From: Microbotryomycetes sp. JL201 | Taxonomy: Eukaryota; Basidiomycota; Microbotryomycetes | DNA length: 64,000 nucleotides | NCBI GenBank assembly: GCA_033819885.1 | Contig: JAQYUZ010000005.1 | Span: 372,001-436,000, forward strand | Reading direction: 5' to 3' | In this document: positions 43,689 to 54,429 of the stretch, one piece after another | Numbering within the stretch: the stretch's first letter is position 1 | Layout: each line of letters opens with the position of its first letter | Notes under the pieces: model-generated | Told to the model about the DNA's origin: nothing | The model's database searches: none | The model's input: the letters and a program-made list of their open reading frames with translations, nothing else | Program-made: the position numbers and the translations under genes

Positions 43689-45598
43689 CTACCGCCAAGG
43701 AGGATTCCTGGCGGCCAACCAAGGGAAATCCAATGACAAGCCTTTGACGTATGCCCAACAGACGACACTTTCTGGCGGACTCCAATCGTCCCAGACGATG
43801 TCTGACGACAAATGCGTCGGAGGCGTTGCGGCACTCTTGTGCTTCAGGTCGACGAGACTGGAATGATCGTACGTTTCTCTGTCGTACGTGACATGAACGG
43901 ATGGCACGATGAACCACCGTCGGAGACCCTGAGCCCAAAAGTCACGTGCGAGAATCTTGCATTCGGACGCAGCTATAGACACGAGTTTTAGGAATAGTGA
44001 TGACCATAGAAGAGTTTGAAGGTACCGCTCACCGCACTGCCCTGGCTTGTTGAATGCGCTGCGGAACAAGGTCGCCGGACGATTTGGCGTGGCTCGAAAT
44101 GGAGCTGCCGGCAGGGCGAGCATGCCATTCCAGCACGAGTCTACAAGATTCGAATCGGTCAATGACGTCTTGTGCCGCGGACAACAATGACTCACAGACT
44201 GGCACGGGCAAACCGTGCAGGAACCGTTCACGATAGGCCTCTGCACCAGGTCGATCAAAGAGCTCGCGAACGCCATCTCTCAGCTCCGCAAAGATGTCCA
44301 TGCGAGGTCTGAGCATGTTGCCATTCAAATCACGCGACACCCCTATCTCGAAAAGGCATCAGATCTAGCCTGGCTCAATAGTTTGGCCGAGGCTCACAAT
44401 TGTCGTAAAATTTGACACCTTTGGGCCGACCGAGCCATGTCATAGGCGACTTTGAAGCCCGCCAGTCCATGGCACACGCAGCGTCAGCCTGCTGGTGCTT
44501 GCGTTGCCATAGCAATTCGAGAACGTCCCTGCCGCACATATAAACGTCATTGACAAACACGACGTGCTCAAAAGGCCGATGCGTCGAGTCTGAGCTGTTG
44601 ACAGGTTGCAAGACGTAATTGCGATACAGCGCGAGCTGGGCAATTCTGTCGACTTTGTTCCAATCTGTCGCTCTTGGATCGGAGAGGACTGTGTGTCGAA
44701 CGTCTGCGGCCGTCAGTGCTGCAGCAAAGTGGGCCAGGGCTGTCGTCGTGTTATCTGTCGAGCCATTTTCAAAGACCGAGACGTGTACATTGTCGCGTCC
44801 GAGCACGTTTGCCGCTTGCAGCAATGCGCGAGAGATTGACGGGATCACGTGTTGCGAGTTGTACAGGTTGATGGCGAACAAGACCGGCTCTTGTTTGAGT
44901 GCCAGGTCGCGTTCGTACTTGGCTTGGTCGTCTGACGATATTGAGCAGTGTAAGTCTGACGGCTCGAGCTGCATCTGTCGCCACCGGTCGTCCAGGACGG
45001 ACTGGACAGAGTCGATCGAGAGCGGACCATCGCCGGCGTGTCCGGCGGGAGAGGCAAAGGGCGATGCGAGATGGTCGACAGCGTGTCCTCGTGGCTCCAA
45101 CGGCTTTGAAAAGACCGAGTGGCTGACGGCGTCGTGCCTGAGCGTCACGAACCAGGCGACCCAGTACGCGACAAAGCCTGCCAGGCACAGTCCGACAAAG
45201 ACTGCCGCCGTGACGAGCGTCTTCATCATGCCCCAATGTGCTTGCCGTGGGCGCTGACGGTGCCGGGACGGTTCGTGGTTGCCACGGTGCTGCGCGCCTT
45301 TTGACGGGCCGGACCCTGCGCCTTTGCCGTGTCCAGGAGCGCCAGCGAGGGCCGAGCGCATCCTGGTATAGTACGAGTGTCTTTTGCACGCGTCTGGCTC
45401 GTCGTCGCTGTCGTCATGGTCGCTGCTGGCGTCCTGTGCGTCTACCCAGGCGGGGCTGTGCGTGTGCGTTCGTTCGCGCACGTTGGGCGCGCCGTGCACC
45501 AACACTTGCAACTCGTCTTGCTCCTCCACGCCCGACCATGCACCGTCATGTCGTTGCAGCATGGCGCTCGGTGGCCGCACCCACCGTGGCCACCACAT
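43689..45598 (-). CDS. CAP59/CMT1-family alpha-1,3-mannosyltransferase-like protein
   Basis: Type II Golgi membrane glycosyltransferase of the cryptococcal mannosyltransferase 1 family, which builds capsule or cell-wall glycans. The acidic/basic cytosolic N-terminus (MWWPRWVRPPSAM...) is followed by one membrane anchor (TAAVFVGLCLAGFVAYWVAW). The luminal catalytic domain has EPVLFAINLYNSQHVIPSIS, VHVSVFENGSTDNT, LALYRNYVLQPV, HVVFVNDVYMCGRDVLELL and CAMDWRAS. Introns with GTGAGC/GTGAGT donors join KFYDN to WVSRDLNGNM, then PVY to SCWNGMLALPAAPF, then SECKILARDFWAQGLRRWFI and VPSVHVTYD. All are family hallmarks. The protein has about 570 residues. Four exons with clean phases make the model sound. 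It is convergent with MRM2 and head to head with the ACBD6-like gene. Confidence 0.9.
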
Positions 45599-45979
45599 TG
45601 TCTACAATTTCTGGCGGGTGAAGAATAGAATCTGGGGACAAGACCGTGCGCAGCATCTGTCCGGCGCCGCGGCGTGCACAGTGCCCACCGTTGGTATGTC
45701 GCAGGCATCGCGCGCGACAGCCCAGGGAGAAAGAACAAGCAGAAGATACCTCTTTCTTCCCTCTCAGAAACCCTTTTTACGCTTGGAAATCGACTAGTAA
45801 CCGCGAGGCCGAGGAAACAGGGGGCTCGGTACCCAAACACAGTGGACAGGCTGCTTACAGCAAAAATCATGACGATATGTCATAGCCAAAGTGCTCTTCC
45901 TGACTTTATCATACGTGATCCCTTCACAATCATTGGAATTGTCGCCACAACCAAGGCGCGTCAGCCTCAGCCATGAGCC
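45599..45979. promoter_or_regulatory. Divergent promoter region, CMT1-like / ACBD6-like genes
   Basis: About 380 bp between divergent start codons. No TATA box or supported reading frame was found. Confidence 0.45.
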
Positions 45980-46894
45980 ATGGCACTCGCGGACGACTTT
46001 GCGGCGGCATCTGCATGGCTCAGCTCGTCCACTGTTGAACCATCGACGGAGCAAAAACTGCAAGCAAGCTACTGACGGACGCGAGCCGAGGTCACGTGCT
46101 GACCTCGCATCTGACTTGTGCAGCTTTACGCGTGGTACAAGATTGCGACAGTTTCCACTGTGCCCACATCCAAGAGACCGGGCTTGTTCGACTTTCAAGG
46201 CCGAGCAAAGTGGGATGCATGGCACAGGGCAGGCACGTCGAACGACGTGACGGACGTTGACGGACAGCAGGATGCCAAAGAGACAGCCCAACGACTGTAC
46301 ATAGACTGTGCAAAACAGCTTGGATGGAGCACAAGCGAGCAAGTGCCTGAACAGGCAGCATTGGCACGAAACGCTGATGAACCAAGACAAGCGCGAGGCA
46401 TGAAGGGCGTGTCAAAGATGGCGACAGAAGAGATTGATGACACAGTGTACGTCCTTTCCAAGTGTCCGCAGTCTGGCAAGGCTTGACGTTTCGGCGTTCT
46501 CGTCAGCCCAATGTCACGCTTACACGAGCTGGCCGTTCAAGGCGACGCGGAAGCGATCAGCATATACATCAAACAAGCAGGGTCGAGCATCAATCTTGAT
46601 GAACTTGATTCCTACGGCTTCTCGCCACTTCATCTCGCCACTGATCGAGGTCGGTCGTTTCGACCTTGGGCAGAAACCGAGCTGACATGACGCCACTGTC
46701 CCACAGGACACGCTGAGGCTGTCCGAATACTGTTGGATGCTGGTGCGGACCCACTACTCCAGGTGCGCTTCGCGGGCCCAGACTTGGACTACGTCATTGA
46801 CCACCTCGCTGAACTCTAGGATGAAGACGGCAATATTGCTCTAGACCTTGCACGGATATCAGAACATGACGACATTGTTGCATTACTCTCTTAG
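45980..46894 (+). CDS. Acyl-CoA-binding protein with ankyrin repeats (ACBD6-like)
   Basis: Binds long-chain acyl-CoA through the N-terminal ACB domain and couples this to a C-terminal ankyrin region. Exon 1 gives [20 protein letters not shown] and EQKLQ. It joins through a GC-AG intron (46064-46123) to [20 protein letters not shown] and KWDAWHRAG, the ACBP signature YxLYKQAT...G....W..W. Introns then lead to [20 protein letters not shown] and [20 protein letters not shown] with [11 protein letters not shown] and [20 protein letters not shown], two to three ankyrin repeats. Stop TAG at 46892-46894. The total of about 220 residues and domain order match ACBD6 (about 280 in human). It is soluble, with no targeting signal seen. 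Confidence 0.86.
46064..46123 (+). other. GC-AG intron in the acyl-CoA-binding protein gene
   Basis: 60-nt intron, donor CTGCAA|GCAAGC, acceptor cttgtgcag. It joins EQKLQ to LYAWYKIAT exactly as in ACBPs, and the unspliced frame stops three codons into the intron. No GT alternative exists. Confidence 0.85.
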
Positions 46895-47684
46895 CTTTGT
46901 GATGGCGTTGGTTTGCAATTCTATTGCCTTACGACGAAGCAGTCTCTTGCTCCATCCCGCGTAATAAAACAAACAAAAAGCGTGCGAGCTGCTGAAGAGG
47001 GTTCTCCGACTCCCGCGGCACCTTGACTGCTCGTTGGAAGCTTGAGGTTTGGTGTCTAGAAGATTCAGAAACTTTGTTCGGATTTGGCAAGGACCGTATA
47101 AAAAGGCGAGGCGGCGACGATGACGGCGGGTTCTAGAAGTGTTTTCCTCGCTTTTCTCGCTTCTGCTACGCGTAACAATATCAGCAGCAGCTTACGAAAT
47201 TTTGCAACGCATGCAAGGCATCGGCGCTCGCAAGGCGTCGGCGGTCCGGCCCGGCTGATTACCCATTCTACAGGTCAAGAGAGTTACACAGACCCGATGC
47301 ACGAAGCCATATGATTAGTCTTGAATTGGTCATTGGAACGAGTCTCATGCCGTGGTCGCACGCAAGGCCCGCTCATTGTCTCGGTTGGGCGATCGCGCGC
47401 AGTCTCGCGATTCGCGCTATTGTCTCTCCCACGATTCGCACTGCCCTCACATACGAGCCAGGCTTCATACAAAGGACACACGCCTTTGTGGACGTTCGGG
47501 AGCCAGTTGACTGTGTCGCGTTGACTGGTCGATCGTCTGTGCTCGCGCTCGAACCGGCACACTCACTCTCTCTCTCGAGGCGCGCGCGCGCGAGCCTCGC
47601 CCTGTGTCGATTCTCGGCACTCTCACTCGCGTGCAACAACCGTCACTTGCCACCTGACGTCTCTGCGACCCCGACTCGTACACG
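46895..47684. promoter_or_regulatory. Promoter/leader region of the G-alpha gene
   Basis: About 790 bp with no supported gene. A TATA-like tataaaaagg lies at 47097-47106, roughly 580 bp before the start codon, so the leader may be long or contain an intron. A short (CT)n/(CG)n tract sits at about 47568-47594. Confidence 0.5.
47097..47106 (+). promoter_or_regulatory. TATA-like box
   Basis: tataaaaagg in an A/T-poor context upstream of the G-alpha gene. The distance to the ATG is large, so function is uncertain. Confidence 0.35.
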
Positions 47685-49608
47685 ATGGGCTGCGGCGGTT
47701 CAAAAGAGGACACGACGGCAAAGGACCGCAACGAGGCGATCGAGTCGCAACTGAAGAAGGACAGGATGATGATGAGGTCCGTCCTTTGCGTCTTGACCGT
47801 GCCATTCATCGTGCGAAGCGTTGCCAGCGCACTACCACGCAATGGATGGCCCCCGTGTGCGGATGCGCGTGGTGGTGGCCCACACATTTGTTGCTGTCAC
47901 AGACTCGCACCCCGACTGCTCATTGCTGACTTGTCTTGTCCCATTCTTTCCTTTGACATGTACAGAAACGAAATGTAAGCAGATCAGTCAGCCTCGACGA
48001 CACATGAGCATCGGCACGCGCCTCGAGCGCCGCCAGCCAGCCACGCCCTGAGCGCAGGCGCGCCAGAGACTGTATGCAATCGGTCAACTCGTGACTGTCG
48101 CGACCAAGCACCGCTCTATGCCCCCAATATCTCCCACTAGTGCCCGTCTCCTGCAGAATTGATACTGACTCTGCTGTGTGTGCACCGGTGCCTTCTCGCA
48201 GCAAAATGCTGTTGCTCGGCGCAGGCGAAAGTGGCAAATCGACCATCCTAAAACAGATGAAGCTGATCCATCAAGGATCGTATTCCGACAAGGAACGAGA
48301 GTCATACAAAGAAATCATCTATTCCAACACGGTCCAGTCGATGCGAGTCATCCTCGACGCCATGGACATGATGGGCATTCAGCTCGCAACGTCCTCTGGC
48401 GCAAGGTACCAGGAAATCATCATGAATCAACCGCACCAGATTGAAGGTGATTACCTCGACCCCGAAGTGACAGAGGCCATCATGGAGTTGTGGAAAGACG
48501 CCGGCGTGAGAGAATGCTTTGGCAGGAGCAGAGAATATCAACTCAACGATTCGGCGCAATAGTAAGTGGAATGTTTGTGTGGATTCGATCGATCGACCGG
48601 GGTCTCACACGTCACACTTCCCGGCCTGCAGCTACTTTGATTCGATCGCACGGATAGGCTCCCGCAACTATCTACCTTCAGATCAAGGTCAGTCGCCGGG
48701 CGCGAGGCCAACCTAGGCCCCACTGACCATACTTCCTGCAGACGTTCTGAGGTCTCGAGTCAAAACGACCGGTATCACCGAAACAACGTTCGAAATCGGC
48801 GAACTCAAATATCGCATGTTTGATGTCGGTGAGCTCGCCATCGCTCTACTCGCGAGTCCGCACCCCCACTCACCGCTTTTCGCCAACAGGTGGTCAACGA
48901 TCTGAGCGAAAGAAATGGTGAGCGCCGAGACGTGTCTGGGTTGGTTAAGCGTACAGCAAACTGACAGCTTTGCGCAGGATCCACTGTTTCGAGAATGTCA
49001 CGGCCATTTTGTTCCTTGTGGCAATTTCAGAATATGATCAGATGCTCTACGAGGATGGTCAGTCACGTGACATCGCTTGGGCCCGATACGTTAGGGATCT
49101 TGCCTAACGTATAATTTTTCCCTCAGAATCAATCAACCGCATGCAGGAAGCGCTGGTCCTGTTTGACTCCATCTGCAACTCGCGGTGGTTTGTCCGGACG
49201 TCGATCATCTTGTTTTTGAACAAGGTACGTGACGTAACGACCGCCCGCGCAATGAATTGCTAACTCGATCGTTCGATTTGCACAGATTGACCTGTTCAGA
49301 GAAAAGTTGCCGAGGTCGCCAATCAGCAACTTTTTCCCCGACTATAACGGCGGAGCAGATTTGCAAGCCGCTTGCGACTATTTCAGCTCGAGGTTCGTCG
49401 GCTTGAACCAAAGTTCGGGCAAACAGATCTATACGCACTTTACGTGCGCGACAGATGTACGTCCCTTCCTTGTTTTGGCCTTTTTGTGCCCTTCGAACTC
49501 GACTCATCGTTGCGTATCTCTGCACAGACGAACCAGATCAAGTTTGTCTTGTCGGCCGTGAGCGACATTGTCATACAGATTAATTTGCGTGATTGTGGAC
49601 TCTTGTAA
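47685..49608 (+). CDS. Heterotrimeric G-protein alpha subunit, group I
   Basis: GTP-switch protein passing signals from membrane receptors, probably for pheromone or nutrient/cAMP responses. About 355 residues over at least nine exons. The N-terminus [13 protein letters not shown] has the myristoylated Gly2 and palmitoylated Cys3. Then come the P-loop [17 protein letters not shown], switch [16 protein letters not shown], switch [55 protein letters not shown] and [16 protein letters not shown]. The C-terminus is INLRDCGLL, with the Cys at -4 that pertussis toxin modifies in Gi-type subunits. The overall match is to fungal group I (Neurospora GNA-1 type). The link between DRMMMR and KMLLLG is made by a 9-nt microexon. 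Adenylate cyclase lies 27 kb away in the same window. Confidence 0.97.
47966..47974 (+). other. 9-nt microexon of the G-alpha gene
   Basis: Bases aaacgaaat between acceptor acatgtacag and donor gtaagc. With the last two bases of exon 1 (AG) and the first base of the next exon (C) it encodes Arg-Asn-Glu-Ile, giving DRMMMRNEIKMLLLG, the conserved G-alpha sequence. The flanking introns are 189 and 227 nt. Confidence 0.88.
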
Positions 49609-50967
49609 TGGGCAGTTGCGTTTCGCTTCGGTTGGGGTTTGCAACGGTTGCGAGCCGCAAATCGAGCTCCGAGCCGATGCGGAGTCGGTCCGAGAAACGA
49701 CGACGATGATCAGTCCGGAGTTGCCATCGAGTAGGATCTGTACAACATAGGTTGATGTCAAGCTACATTATACAAGCTGCACACTGGTCAAGCCGACGCT
49801 GCGAGACTGAGAAATCTTCTTCGACCGTAATAGTTTTTGTTCTTTGGGAAAGGCAAAGGCAGGCACCGACGAGCAATACAATTAAGGGGATATCGCTTGG
49901 GCTTGAATCTCGCAAGGGGATTTGACTGATCCCTCTGTTCTTTGCTGAGCGTTGCCGGTCATGAATCGGCTATGCGAGTCGCGGACGCATTTCTTGCTCT
50001 CGCTACGATCCTCCGCTAGCAACTCGGCAGGTAGACCATATTTCGCTATGACAGCCCTGCGATCATACGTTAACGTGTGAGTCTTTTCGTCTCGCCTAGT
50101 TTCGGTAGACTTGTCCACCAAGCGCTTGATGTCATCGTAGATTGCCTGGTTCTTTTTTATGCGCTGTGTTCGGTGGGCGTGCAGAAATTCTGATTTGGGC
50201 AAGAGCGAAAATCCAAGCTCATGCAAGCGCACAAGTCAGCTCAGCACCTACCCTGATGGCCTTTCGTCAGGTTGGCTTGTACAAGCCCAGCGCAAGACGT
50301 GTCGAGACCGCTTGAAACATTCTTGCGGAGTGCGATCCTGGCTTTAAGTCTGACCAGACCACCAAAAGTAACGATTTGATGGACCTCTTCGCTGGCAAGA
50401 GGTGGTTTTTTTCTTTCCCAGGGCGGGTGTGCCCGAGCTCAAGAGCACTTTATCGACCAATCGCAAATCTCGAGTGACTCGGAGCTGCTCGGCGAGTTGG
50501 GTTTAGTTTCTGATGGTCTCTGTTCGACACTGCCCCATGTTCTGTGCGTCTGCGTCCACTTTTTGACCTTGAATGTGGAATCAGCAAAGACTCGGCTTTC
50601 TGCTAAACTCCTGAAATTGAGAAACTTTCACTGAATGTTATAGATTGACGAGCGTTTTCAGTCGAAACTCTGTTTCGCAACCCTTTATGCATTCGTAGAC
50701 TTGTCTCTATCCGTTCGACGGGGTGCACATGATTCCTTTTCCTACCTGTAAGCTCGAAAAGAGACGAAAAGACATCATGCGAGTGGGATTGATTACAACA
50801 AGATCCATTGAAAGTGCAAATTGAAACTGGTATGTAGAACGCAAAAGACAGAGAGAGCGCAAAAAAGGAGCGAAAGACGAATCGATGGACTGAACGCGTT
50901 CAGAGGGTATCAAAGTGCCGAAAATCACAAAGTGCGTGAACGAAAAGGCAGAGAGAGATCGTGACGG
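49609..50967. other. Gene-poor interval, mostly without supported features
   Basis: About 1.36 kb between the G-alpha stop and the methyltransferase stop. Apart from the possible small minus-strand gene at 49882-50310, I see no homology. The part from 50350 to 50960 is A/T-richer with no exon-like frames. Confidence 0.45.
49882..50310 (-). CDS. Possible small basic protein, unidentified
   Basis: A minus-strand frame gives LHELGFSLLPKSEFLHAHRT, RIKKNQAIYDDIKRLVDKST and AVIAKYGLPAELLAEDR, which looks like a real, possibly mitochondrial, protein: basic, few stop codons, balanced composition. Upstream, MFQAVSTRLALGLYKPT could be a targeting-type first exon, but I could not find a splice that joins the two in frame. 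The C-terminal 30 residues are low in information. No family is recognised; it could also be a decaying gene. Confidence 0.3.
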
Positions 50968-53790
50968 TCAACCTTGAGGGTGCTTGCGTCGGAGCGCAAC
51001 AACTTGAACTTCAAGTTCGAGAGGTTGCGGTCCTTCTTCTTCAATCTTTTCCTGCAAGAACGTATCACGGTCAAACGTGCGATACTCGAAGATATCGACA
51101 GGAACGAAAAGCCAAGACTTACTCGAACGACCGACCACAAACTGTCCAAAGTCCATTCGCAGGCGGCTCTCGACATCATAGAGTCTCTCAAGATGGACCT
51201 CATTTCGCTCTCCCAGAATATCTTGATGAGCTGCAAGTGGAAAAAGGCCTAGTCAGACACGCGAGAAATTCGAAAATAGGAAGAGGCAGAAGCCAAACAA
51301 AACGACTGACTTGAATGGTATGGTCCGCGTACGAAGAGGGCGAGACTGTTTGATGCTCAAGGCCTTTCCACGCCGGGTGAGACAAAAGCAAGATTTCGTC
51401 CTCTTCGATCGTCCAAGCATGAGACATGGACTTCAAAACGGCCTGAGTTTGTTTCGGTGAGCGAGGATGAATCGGCAGAGCTGAAGGAGAGCAAACAAGT
51501 GTCAGCCAATACAAGTGAATAAGGACGGAATGAAGCAAAGAATATACTGAGAAGCAAGCGAGCGACGGCAGGTTTGAGCAATTGCGTCGAGACGAGTCGT
51601 TGAATTGCCTTGCCCAAGAAGCCAGACATGACGTCCCAAATGTCTTTGCGCTTGGCAACAGGGACAGCGGGCGAGCTCGTTGACCGCTCCCTTATCATAG
51701 GTCTCGTATCGGGTGGCAAAGATACAGTCGGACGAGAGGGCGAGCCAGACGGACTTGTCCCCGCCGCGTCATCGACTGCGGGTGTTGCTGGACTAGAGTG
51801 AGCCCCTCCTTTAGACATGTTGAGCGAGTGAGGATGGGCTGTCAAGCTTGAGCCGCGGTTCAAAGCGTGTTGAGCCGTGTTGGACGCCACAGCCGTCGCC
51901 GCCTCTCGTTCGGACCTAGCAATGTACGCCATAACAAACAAGCCTCCAGGCTTGAACTCGTACGCCCGACTCGACAGAAACGCCATGAGCTCGCCGTGGG
52001 CCATTGTCGCGGGCGGCATTCGGAATCTTTGGCCAAAGAAATAGGTTAGCACTTACTTCTGCAGAGAACGGACACGCGACGCCTTAGTCTCACTTTTTGT
52101 CCGTGCTGAGCCAGTGCAATGCCATAGCCGAGAAGCCAAATGACACTGACCCTGGTGGAACGACCTTGCTCGCAAACGGTCTCGACGAACAAAACGAAAA
52201 CACTCTGTTCTCCAAAGTCGGCTCATGCGTCGACAGCCAAGATGAATTCAGGTACGACTCTGTACTCGACTCGAGGTACCTGCTCAGCGGACGAAAGTCG
52301 GCGTTTGCTTTATCCGAATGCGTAACTTGAAACGAGATCGGAGCCGCTGGTAGAGTTTTTGCAGACTCGGTATAGACATCGTCAGCATCTGGCGAACGCG
52401 GCCGCCGAGAGGCAAAGTGTGACAAAACTGGTGGCACCAGCATTGGCGATCTTGGGACGGAACGCGTCAGTTCGACTCCTGTCAAAGGACCGAAAGGCTC
52501 TGCTCACCTAGAATCCAGTGCGCCATACTCGACAATGTGAATGACCGATTCGTTCGGGGAGATTGGTACCTTGCCTATGTGCTTCTCAATCAACACGCTC
52601 AAGCGCTCTCGCGTCGCCGCTCCGAAATGTCCGCCTCCGGAGCCGAGCATGAGCAATTCCTTGCCGACGCGTTGCATATCCTCTGTCGGCGTGCCACTCC
52701 TAGAGTGTGTGGCATTACCATTGTTGTTGTGGTTGATTCCGAGCGGCAAGGAACGTTTCATTTCGAGATCGTCGCCTTCGAGCGTCATCAAGTTGTCTGC
52801 TCGAGGCACTTGTGAGCCCTTGCTGCCAGAGCCGGACCCGGTGCCGGCGGCAGCAGGACTGATGCCGCCCAATCCCGTGAAAGAGAGCGTCCCTAGTCCT
52901 CCCAGAACGTCGTTCCATGCCAGGTCGGCAGCCGCTGTAAGATGTCTGCCGGTACCGGATGATTCGGGAGGCGTCAAGGGTGCCCGACCAGAGAGCGCCG
53001 GACTGATTGATGCAGTCGAGACCGATGATGACGTTCGCCAATGTGAAGATTGGGCCGATGGTGATGTATAGTCTCCGGAGTGCGACCTCTGCCTGGACGA
53101 ATGCAAAGGCTCCGTTGTCTTGAGTTCGGGTTCGCTCGGTCTGCGAGGCGTGACAGGCGACACGGCACGGGAATTTTCCTCCGATACAGAATCCATGGGC
53201 TCATGCGGAAACGGAAACTCACTCGTTACGGATGACGAAAGAGGTGAAGGGATCGTAGGTGCATAGCTTCGCGACAGGGGTGGCGGTGACGAGGGAATCT
53301 GCGTTGCCTTTGACAGCACGGGCGCAGAAGAAGCTGAGTGTGAAGCCGCGAGAGATGTGGTGCGCTCAGGCTTGTTTTGCAGTACCTGGCCGCGAGGCAA
53401 GCTGCCGGTGTGAGGTTGGTGTGTCGCGGACGTATCACCGCCAGACGGTAAGGGCGGCGGAGGTAGTGAAGACGGTGACGGGAATTTGAGCACTGTTGGT
53501 GAGGCTGCCTGCAATCCAATCTCGGGTACCGGTATCACGTTGCTGCTGTGGGTAGTCGTCGACGTTGTGGCGACGTGATCAGGCACGATCGTCGATTCTG
53601 TATTTGACCTTGCTGGTCTTTGTACTGCCGTCTTGTACCTTCTGACTGCGAGCGACTCTTGCGGCAAGTCTCTTGAGCCTCGTCTCCATGGTGATGAACT
53701 TGTTGGACTCGTTGGCGTCGACGAGCCGGCCGTCGCCGCGCTGTCATGGTCAAAATTGAGCTCAAGCGCTGTTGGCCGTCCGTTTGACAT
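50968..53790 (-). CDS. SAM-dependent carboxyl-methyltransferase-like protein with long disordered N-terminus
   Basis: The first exon (MSNGRPTALELNFDHDSAAT) encodes about 330 residues of Ser/Pro/Thr-rich disordered sequence with many SP and TP sites. A domain resembling the salicylate/jasmonate carboxyl-methyltransferase family follows: LAWNDVLGGLGTL, VIHIVEYGALDSR, a region with SKVVPPGSVSFGFSAMALHW and LS (family consensus ...S..S.HWLS), then YEFKPGGLFVMAYIAR. The last exons give VLKSMSHAWTIEEDEILLLS and MDFGQFVVGRSSKSWLFVPV with FEYRTFDRDTF, ending RRKHPQG at 50968. Motif I of the SAM site is replaced by VEYGALDSR-like sequence, so activity is not assured. A second disordered stretch (about 51.65-51.85 kb) interrupts the domain. 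Related fungal proteins are annotated only as methyltransferases. Introns of about 55-70 nt separate the exons. Confidence 0.72.
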
Positions 53791-54429
53791 GGTGAAGCTG
53801 CTTCAGGATGTTGTCACCGTCGTGGGCAGTACTTGTCGAGCCCGAGACACCTCGCAGTTATCTGACCCGCTGCCAGCCTTTTTCCGGATACCCGCCCTCG
53901 GTTAAGCACAAGACAGCAACACAATGTTCTCGACTTGTTGCTGCCTAGTGTTGACAAAGTCCACGCCCAGGCGGGCGAGATTCGAGAGCCGATAGCAGAC
54001 ACCACAGGCTGCAGAACCCTTAGCAGAACCTGGCTTGTCCTGTTCACCTGCTTTTTGAGACAGACTTGGGGAGGGGTACCGGACCCGACTCGCCTCGTCT
54101 GACGTGTCGTAGCTGCTCTGCGAAGGCGAGGCGGGCGGGGGGCGGCGGGGCGGCGTGCACGTCAAACGAGTGTCGTACGTCCGCTGCTGTCTGACCTTCT
54201 TCAATGTCAGAGATCTGTTTACGCCGAGCCCTATTCTCGACCTCCTTTGGCCCGGGTGACTGGGCGAGAGATAGCCCAAGACACTCTTGCCTTCGGAGAT
54301 CTCCAATCAATCACGCTCATTTTCCACGTCCAATCTCATATTACAACAGACAGGTATTGCTTCAAAGCGCAACTGGCTGCGCCCGTTCTTTTCTCTTTAA
54401 TCTCAGACCTCGTCAGAGTCGAGACCCTA
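53791..54429. other. Intergenic region with G-rich tract
   Basis: About 640 bp between the methyltransferase-like start and the TAF5 stop, both minus. A G-rich tract (54131-54153) has three runs of at least three G. No supported gene. Confidence 0.4.

Noticed and set aside
44619-45257. 212-codon plus-strand frame
   Set aside because: It is antisense to the well-supported CMT1-like exon.
50238-50345. Resemblance of a minus-strand frame to the DUF1445 hydro-lyase family
   Set aside because: Only about ten residues (AGLVQANL-like) are similar, with none of the flanking family motifs.
54126-54153. G-quadruplex
   Set aside because: Only three separated runs of three or more G are present, so a standard four-run motif is not met.
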